Of a DNA stretch of 64,000 bases, positions 60,403 through 64,000 are shown one piece after another (the first letter of the stretch is position 1; each line of letters begins with the position of its first letter). The position numbers and the translations under genes are program-made. The stretch is from G020348385 sp964410125 (GTDB lineage: Bacteria; Acidobacteriota; Aminicenantia; Aminicenantales; Aminicenantaceae): NCBI GenBank assembly GCA_964410125.1, contig CAYPGQ010000006.1, positions 1-64,000 on the forward strand, written 5' to 3'. The notes beneath the pieces were generated by a model that was given only the letters and a program-made list of their open reading frames with translations, was not told the origin of the DNA and made no database searches.

Positions 60403-60702
60403 TTAGTCACGACCAACAACTTTTGCTATACCAAACAAAATCATGATAACAATCCACAAACCATAAACAACTGTAATCGGAAACCAATTGCCCCAAACTG
60501 CTAGAGCATAAATTGGAGCTACTGCAAGAACCACAGGAAAGATTATCAAACTAAGAAATGCTGCCACTGGCCCTAACACTTCGTTGACGATTCGGATGGA
60601 TATTACTAAGGTAAACAATCCCCCAACCATCATGATTATCATGGCTAATCCATAGATTGCATTTTCAAAAAGACCTCTAATCTTATCTATAAGTTTTCCC
60701 AT
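60403..60702 (-). CDS. Small multi-pass membrane protein, unknown
   Basis: A protein of 99 residues from ATG 60702, chosen for AAAGGAGG seven bases upstream. Three hydrophobic stretches are visible (YGLAMIIMMVGGLFTLVISI; PVAAFLSLIIFPVVLAVAPI; VVYGLWIVIMILFGIAKVV). Not recognised. It lies at the head of the membrane-protein trio. Confidence 0.6.
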   Translation of the reverse strand: MGKLIDKIRGLFENAIYGLAMIIMMVGGLFTLVISIRIVNEVLGPVAAFLSLIIFPVVLAVAPIYALAVWGNWFPITVVYGLWIVIMILFGIAKVVGRD

Positions 60703-60770
60703 GAAGACCTCCTTTCGCTTTGCTGGCAATATTTTAGTAATTGAGGATGAGGGTTGTCAACCTGTGTGGA

Positions 60771-61304
60771 TTACATAAACTGCGGGAATATCTTTTCATT
60801 CATAGTTCTATCCAATCGCTGGTCTTGTAGTTGCTCAAAGTAAACCTGAGCGCTTGCGATATTTTTATGCCTGAGCCAGTTTTGGATGAAGATTGCGCTG
60901 GAGCCTTCTTTTGCCATTGCCATGGCGCATGAATGGCGTAACGAGTGAATACTATAAGCGTTCGGGATTCCGGCATTCTTGGCGTGCGTCTTAAACCGGT
61001 ATTGCATCGCAGTCGTGGTTACTGGAAATAACCGTTTCTTAATTTTGTTCACCTTTACGTATTTTGCAATTTGCTGATAGAGAGCATCGTCTAAATCGTA
61101 GCTCCTCGTTCTACCATTCTTAACGCCGGTTATAATTATTTGCCTACTTTCGAAATTGATGTGCTTTACTGAAATGTTGCAAAGCTCCTGCACCCTCAGC
61201 GCATATCGGAAACACAGTTTAAACGCTATAATATCTCGCTTGTTTTTACTGCGGACGATGGCTTTGTCTAAATCCTTGATTTGTTGTTGTGTGAGGTATT
61301 TCAT
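60771..61304 (-). CDS. Minimal tyrosine recombinase / integrase catalytic domain
   Basis: A protein of 177 residues. It contains only the catalytic domain: R37 and E40 in FRYALRVQEL, a beta-strand Lys at 62, H120-x2-R123 in IHSLRHSC, H146 in NWLRHKNIA and the nucleophile Y155 nine residues later. It lacks the N-terminal core-binding domain, as FimB/FimE-type invertases do. It may invert or resolve DNA within the element, in addition to the serine recombinase at 55.4 kb. Ribosome site AAAGGAG precedes it and the upstream gene overlaps by 4 bp. Confidence 0.85.
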   Translation of the reverse strand: MKYLTQQQIKDLDKAIVRSKNKRDIIAFKLCFRYALRVQELCNISVKHINFESRQIIITGVKNGRTRSYDLDDALYQQIAKYVKVNKIKKRLFPVTTTAMQYRFKTHAKNAGIPNAYSIHSLRHSCAMAMAKEGSSAIFIQNWLRHKNIASAQVYFEQLQDQRLDRTMNEKIFPQFM

Positions 61305-61504
61305 TTTAGAGTCTCCTTTAAATTGATTTGTTTATGGCTAGTCGTATACCGATATCTGTGTGTAGGGCGTTGTTCGGTATTGTGTACATATTTGTATGAT
61401 CTCGCGCTATTTTGCTCCTGAGCTATATATTTGCATCGGTGTGTTGTGGAAAAGGTTTTTGTTCGAACGTGCCGCATCTTCTTCCCCGAAAACAACTTAG
61501 CCAT
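61301..61504 (-). CDS. Small basic protein, unknown
   Basis: A protein of 67 residues, very rich in Arg, Lys, His and Tyr (KKMRHVRTKTFSTTHRCKYI; ARSYKYVHNTEQRPTHRYRY). Composition suggests nucleic-acid binding. It overlaps the tyrosine recombinase by 4 bp. No family recognised, and the coding potential is only moderate. Confidence 0.4.
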   Translation of the reverse strand: MAKLFSGKKMRHVRTKTFSTTHRCKYIAQEQNSARSYKYVHNTEQRPTHRYRYTTSHKQINLKETLK

Positions 61505-62075
61505 GATTTATATTATGATACTTCTACAGAAACGCCAAGGAAAATCTTTTCAGGATTCTATTATTCTATGAACGGATTCTAATCCGCTATATCATAGCCG
61601 ACCTGAAATAGTGCTTCATATTACCCCTCAATTCCAGCCCCATCTGCCAGATATAACACCGGCTTTTCGTTAGTGAAAGAGCCTCCTCCTGGCTCTGCTT
61701 GATATAACCCTCCATGTATTAGGGTGGAGCCCCATACAATCTACCCTTATACAGTCGTAGAGGGAGCCAGACTAATACCTCTTCCCAGATATAGAACTGT
61801 TATTGATTGTCCCAGATATGGGCAAATTGATTCGGTGTGCTTACTCTTCTTTACAGACTCAACCGATTCTTTACGATAGTAGACCGATTATGAAGGTTAC
61901 GCCACCCCATATAACGTCGAGCTTTCTCTTTTTTCTTTTCTCTCATTCTATCTCTCATCATAGCCACTGAAGAGCTACTCTTTTACTGGCTATTTACAAG
62001 ATTCCAAATGGATCCTACTTATTCTATATTGAATATTAAATGAATATAAATCTTATACATAATATGACTACCCCT
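61505..62075. other. 571 bp gene-free, structured region
   Basis: No convincing gene. A frame of 36 codons on the minus strand (61851-61961, beginning MMRDRMREKKKEKARR) lacks a ribosome site. Structures seen: a hairpin ATAGCCA/TGGCTAT enclosing AAGAG/CTCTT (61960-61994); GAGCC..GGCTC near 61680-61696; CGGATT/AATCCG near 61573-61586. CCAGATAT occurs three times in the same orientation (about 61647, 61785, 61811). It may be a regulatory or replication-type region of the element. Confidence 0.4.
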
Positions 62076-62597
62076 TTAATAGGGAGCCCTCTCCTCTATA
62101 TCCCCTTTCCAGGTTCTTGGTCCAATTCTCTTTCCTTCCTCAATTCTCTTTTCCCTTATCCTTCTTACCCTCACCTGAAACCTCTTATCGGTCGTTCTTT
62201 CTTTAATGAATTTCTCTAAACTCTTTGCCTCAAATCGAACGCCAAAACCGACTTTCAAATAAGGCAGCTCTCCCTTATATATCCACTTATAAAAAAAGCT
62301 GTCACTTAAATCATATCTCCGCATTGCCACTGGGATATTAATCAGGGATTCTATCACCGGACCTTTCTCCAGCTCTATCTCCCTATACACTGCGATCATG
62401 CATTCCTCTTTAAGCCATTTATTTACTTCTCCGATTCTCCACATCCATTGCTTATACTGGGGACTTGAAAACTCATCCGGTTTTGGCAGGTATTTATCTC
62501 GATGCCATCTATTCAAAGTCTCTCTTGTGATCCTAAAATATAGACTCAGTTCTCGCATGCTGAGAAGGTGTCCGCTTAACAGAGCTACTCTAATCAT
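62076..62597 (-). CDS. Double-HTH excisionase-like DNA-binding protein
   Basis: A protein of 173 residues from ATG 62597 behind AGAGG; 62639 would add 14 residues. It has two MerR/excisionase-like winged helices in tandem: LLSMRELSLYFRITRETLNR with RWHRDKYLPKPDEF, and INIPVAMRRYDLSDSFFYKW with YKGELPYLKVGFGVRFEAKS. Such proteins direct recombinase outcome or control transcription. Tandem arrangement in one polypeptide is less usual. It overlaps the preceding gene by 8 bp. Confidence 0.7.
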   Translation of the reverse strand: MIRVALLSGHLLSMRELSLYFRITRETLNRWHRDKYLPKPDEFSSPQYKQWMWRIGEVNKWLKEECMIAVYREIELEKGPVIESLINIPVAMRRYDLSDSFFYKWIYKGELPYLKVGFGVRFEAKSLEKFIKERTTDKRFQVRVRRIREKRIEEGKRIGPRTWKGDIEERAPY

Positions 62598-62828
62598 CTT
62601 CCTCTTCTTTATCTCTGTGAAAATAATCAGGGGGCGCAATTTGCGGATATGGCTTGTTTTGCCAGATCGTGCCGCCTTTTACTATTCTGTTTAGTTCGGT
62701 AAGCCTATCTTCAACACAAAGGATGCAGTCGCCGAGCAAATAGTGTCGATGCTCTAGGTCTTCGTTCTTATCAAATAAAGCCACCAATTCTGCCTTTATT
62801 TTTCTAACACTTTTATTACTTCTTTCAT
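62590..62828 (-). pseudogene. Small gene with an apparent frameshift near its start
   Basis: The main frame (62590-62787) encodes 65 residues from TTG: VALFDKNEDLEHRHYLLGDC and ILCVEDRLTELNRIVKGG, unrecognised. No good start lies in that frame. Yet a strong start exists at ATG 62828 (GAAGGAG eight bases upstream) in another frame, reading MKEVIKVLEK then stop. Adding one A to the A5 run at 62799-62803 (T5 on the plus strand) would join the two into one 79-residue protein. It may be a sequencing error, a real frameshift or programmed slippage. Confidence 0.5.
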
Positions 62829-62869
62829 TCTTAAAACTCCTTCATTTTCTCTCTTCATAGTTTTGGATG

Positions 62870-62985
62870 AGGGGGCTACGCTTGCAGCCCCCTCGATTGC
62901 TTGGAAACTTAGCACGTAACGCCTCTTGGTAAAACGTTACATTATCTGTAACAAAGACCCATTATCTTATTATGTTTCTGTTACT
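62870..62985. other. Hairpin and GTAAC-type repeats in a short intergenic region
   Basis: GAGGGGGCT (62871-62879 approximately) pairs with AGCCCCCTC eight bases on, giving a 9 bp GC-rich stem. To the right, GTAACG, CGTTAC, TGTAAC and TGTTAC occur within 70 bp, the first two forming a stem. No T-run. It may combine a leader or terminator with operator sites for the genes on either side. Confidence 0.45.
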
Positions 62986-63161
62986 TCGCCAACGATTTGT
63001 GCGTTGTAGACGCCCTGTTGAGCCGGAACGACATCCCCGACAGCTCTTTTTATCTTAGCGCGAAAAATCGTCACATTCGCTTCCGAATCAACGATGGTTT
63101 CCTCGTCCAGTTTGGTGTATTTCACAGTTAACGAATACGTCTTTGTAAAATCTGTAGCCAT
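62970..63161 (-). CDS. Small protein of unknown function
   Basis: A protein of 63 residues: TDFTKTYSLTVKYTKLDEET, VDSEANVTIFRAKIKRAVGD and VYNAQIVGEVTET. It is beta-rich with no cysteines. A good ribosome site (GAGGAG) is 6 bases before ATG 63161, which supports translation. Not recognised. Confidence 0.55.
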   Translation of the reverse strand: MATDFTKTYSLTVKYTKLDEETIVDSEANVTIFRAKIKRAVGDVVPAQQGVYNAQIVGEVTET

Positions 63162-63219
63162 TTTATTCTCCTCTAATCTCGTTTATGAGCCCCGTACTCG
63201 CAACGCTCATAACTATAAA

Positions 63220-63465
63220 TTAATCTTGGTTATGCGCTTCGGCAACACGAAGAGTTCTGCCACCCACCTCTTTGCCATTTAATCCTGCGATGGCAGCGTT
63301 GGCTTCGGCATCATTTGGCATACTGCAAAACCCGTAACCTCTCGGTTTCCCAGTTTCTCGCCAAGTGCAAACTATAAGGCTTGCGACTTCCCCGTATTCC
63401 TGGAAAAGTGCCTTTAATTCCGCGTCGGTTGTTTCATAGTTTAGATTTCCTATATAGATTTTCAT
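63220..63465 (-). CDS. RRM-domain RNA-binding protein
   Basis: A protein of 81 residues forming a single RNA-recognition motif. RNP2 is IYIGNLNYETTDAEL and RNP1 is KPRGYGFCSMPNDAEAN (canonical RGFGFVxF, here with Cys); the end is GGRTLRVAEAHNQD. Bacterial one-domain RRM proteins bind single-stranded RNA, often in cold or stress response. Its place in a mobile element, overlapping the next small gene by 4 bp, is unusual. Confidence 0.9.
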   Translation of the reverse strand: MKIYIGNLNYETTDAELKALFQEYGEVASLIVCTWRETGKPRGYGFCSMPNDAEANAAIAGLNGKEVGGRTLRVAEAHNQD

Positions 63466-63641
63466 TTTCTTGTTTTTCTCCTAGTTCGTTTTTCTTTCAC
63501 GCTTATCGTCCTGGCGCTTGCCATACCCTTTGAAACGTTCAGAACAAGCGATTCTTTTACTTGTTTTTCTAATTCCTGAAAATGCACATTGCTAGCTGTA
63601 TTTTGATTGAATCTTATCTCGACCTCAAAAATTTTATTCAT
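63462..63641 (-). CDS. Small protein of unknown function
   Basis: A protein of 59 residues from ATG 63641, which follows GGAG by 4 bases; upstream starts at 63707 would overlap the next gene. The content is NKIFEVEIRFNQNTASNVHF and ELEKQVKESLVLNVSKGMAS, ending in a basic tail (VKEKRTRRKTRK). Function not known. Overlap with the RRM gene suggests they are co-expressed. Confidence 0.5.
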   Translation of the reverse strand: MNKIFEVEIRFNQNTASNVHFQELEKQVKESLVLNVSKGMASARTISVKEKRTRRKTRK

Positions 63642-63657
63642 TTTACTCCTGTTATAA

Positions 63658-64000
63658 TTATGCTCGATTTGGGTTTTTATTCTGAGACGCATAGCCGTCT
63701 TGGACATTCTCGATTAGCAAATTTTCCTCTGGATATCCCGGAAGAATAATTTGGCTTATTTTTGCCTTTGCTTTTCTTAGCATAAGGTCCACATCCACAA
63801 TTTCACTATGCCTTTCTGCTTTCGTAAGCTGAACTAGGGCATAGAGCTTTTGCGGGTGGGCAATTTCTACTCGGGAAACCCATAGTTTAGTACCCCTCTC
63901 AGACACCATTTTTATTTTCTCAAGATGCTCCACTAAAGACGGCATCGTTTTTTGGATTCCCGTGCGGAGCCAAATTGTTAACCAGCTTTCCCAAGATGTC
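63658..64000 (-). CDS. Unknown protein, 5' end outside the window
   Basis: The frame is open from the right edge of the window down to a TAA at 63658-63660. Within it an ATG at 63945 could start a 95-residue protein, but the upstream codons (TSWESWLTIWLRTGIQKTMP) look like coding sequence, so the true start probably lies beyond 64000. The visible part includes LWVSRVEIAHPQKLYALVQL and IVDVDLMLRKAKAKISQIIL. No family recognised. Confidence 0.5.
   Translation of the reverse strand, partial: TSWESWLTIWLRTGIQKTMPSLVEHLEKIKMVSERGTKLWVSRVEIAHPQKLYALVQLTKAERHSEIVDVDLMLRKAKAKISQIILPGYPEENLLIENVQDGYASQNKNPNRA

Noticed and set aside
1..64000. CRISPR array
   Set aside because: No regularly spaced direct repeats and no Cas-like protein were found.

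Overview
The window comes from the chromosome of a Gram-negative, double-membraned bacterium. It carries a Kdo (lipopolysaccharide core) pathway, an Mla-type lipid transporter, TolC-type outer-membrane channels and two tripartite efflux systems. The moderate base composition, the CarD regulator, an Hfq-like protein with a long N-terminal extension, the ECF/zf-HC2 modules and a CBM9/DUF5916 outer-membrane protein would fit the Acidobacteriota/Aminicenantes neighbourhood. That placement is an inference from general recognition, not from an rRNA gene; no rRNA or tRNA gene was found.

Layout. From 1 to 16.8 kb the genes point right: an ECF sigma/anti-sigma pair leads into a Spy-like protein and a MacA-MacB-TolC efflux operon, followed by a CBM9-like outer-membrane protein, a Cus/Czc-type metal RND system, a GDSL lipoprotein, an Hfq-like gene, pdxA and xth. 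smpB and carD face left (16.8-17.9 kb). From 18.0 to 34.5 kb lies a classic chromosome-maintenance and envelope block: rpmH-rnpA-yidD-yidC-jag, mnmE, mnmG with a parS site in its 3' end, parA-parB-bactofilin, kdsB-pyrG-kdsA-kdsD-kdsC, a phosphohexomutase, uppP and a GDP-mannose pyrophosphorylase. Everything after 34.6 kb faces left. It includes accA-hisS-aspS, a second sigma/anti-sigma pair with rlmB, gltX-glnS, ispD-ispF-PIN/TRAM-radA, mlaE-mlaF-mlaD, and rpsF-rpsR-rplI-dnaB.

From 55.37 kb to the right edge (at least 8.6 kb) the sequence changes character. It becomes AT-richer, with many small unknown genes that mostly have good ribosome-binding sites, all on the minus strand. A large serine recombinase sits at the left border. 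Further in are a ParB/HTH protein, an Ada-like zinc-finger protein, three small membrane proteins, a minimal tyrosine recombinase, a double-HTH excisionase-like protein, an RRM RNA-binding protein and other small ORFs. This is best read as an integrated mobile element whose right end lies outside the window.

The strongest unexplained signal is a pair of diverged copies of one structured element at about 45.42-45.59 kb and 55.17-55.37 kb. Each has a perfect 12-13 bp hairpin, then about 45 bp, then a conserved block that aligns without gaps (47 of 70 positions), then a nested hairpin. One copy lies in a 0.5 kb gene-free region ending in a strong plus-strand terminator. The other abuts the 3' end of the serine recombinase. 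They may be attachment sites, a palindromic mobile element or a structured RNA; the sequence alone does not decide.
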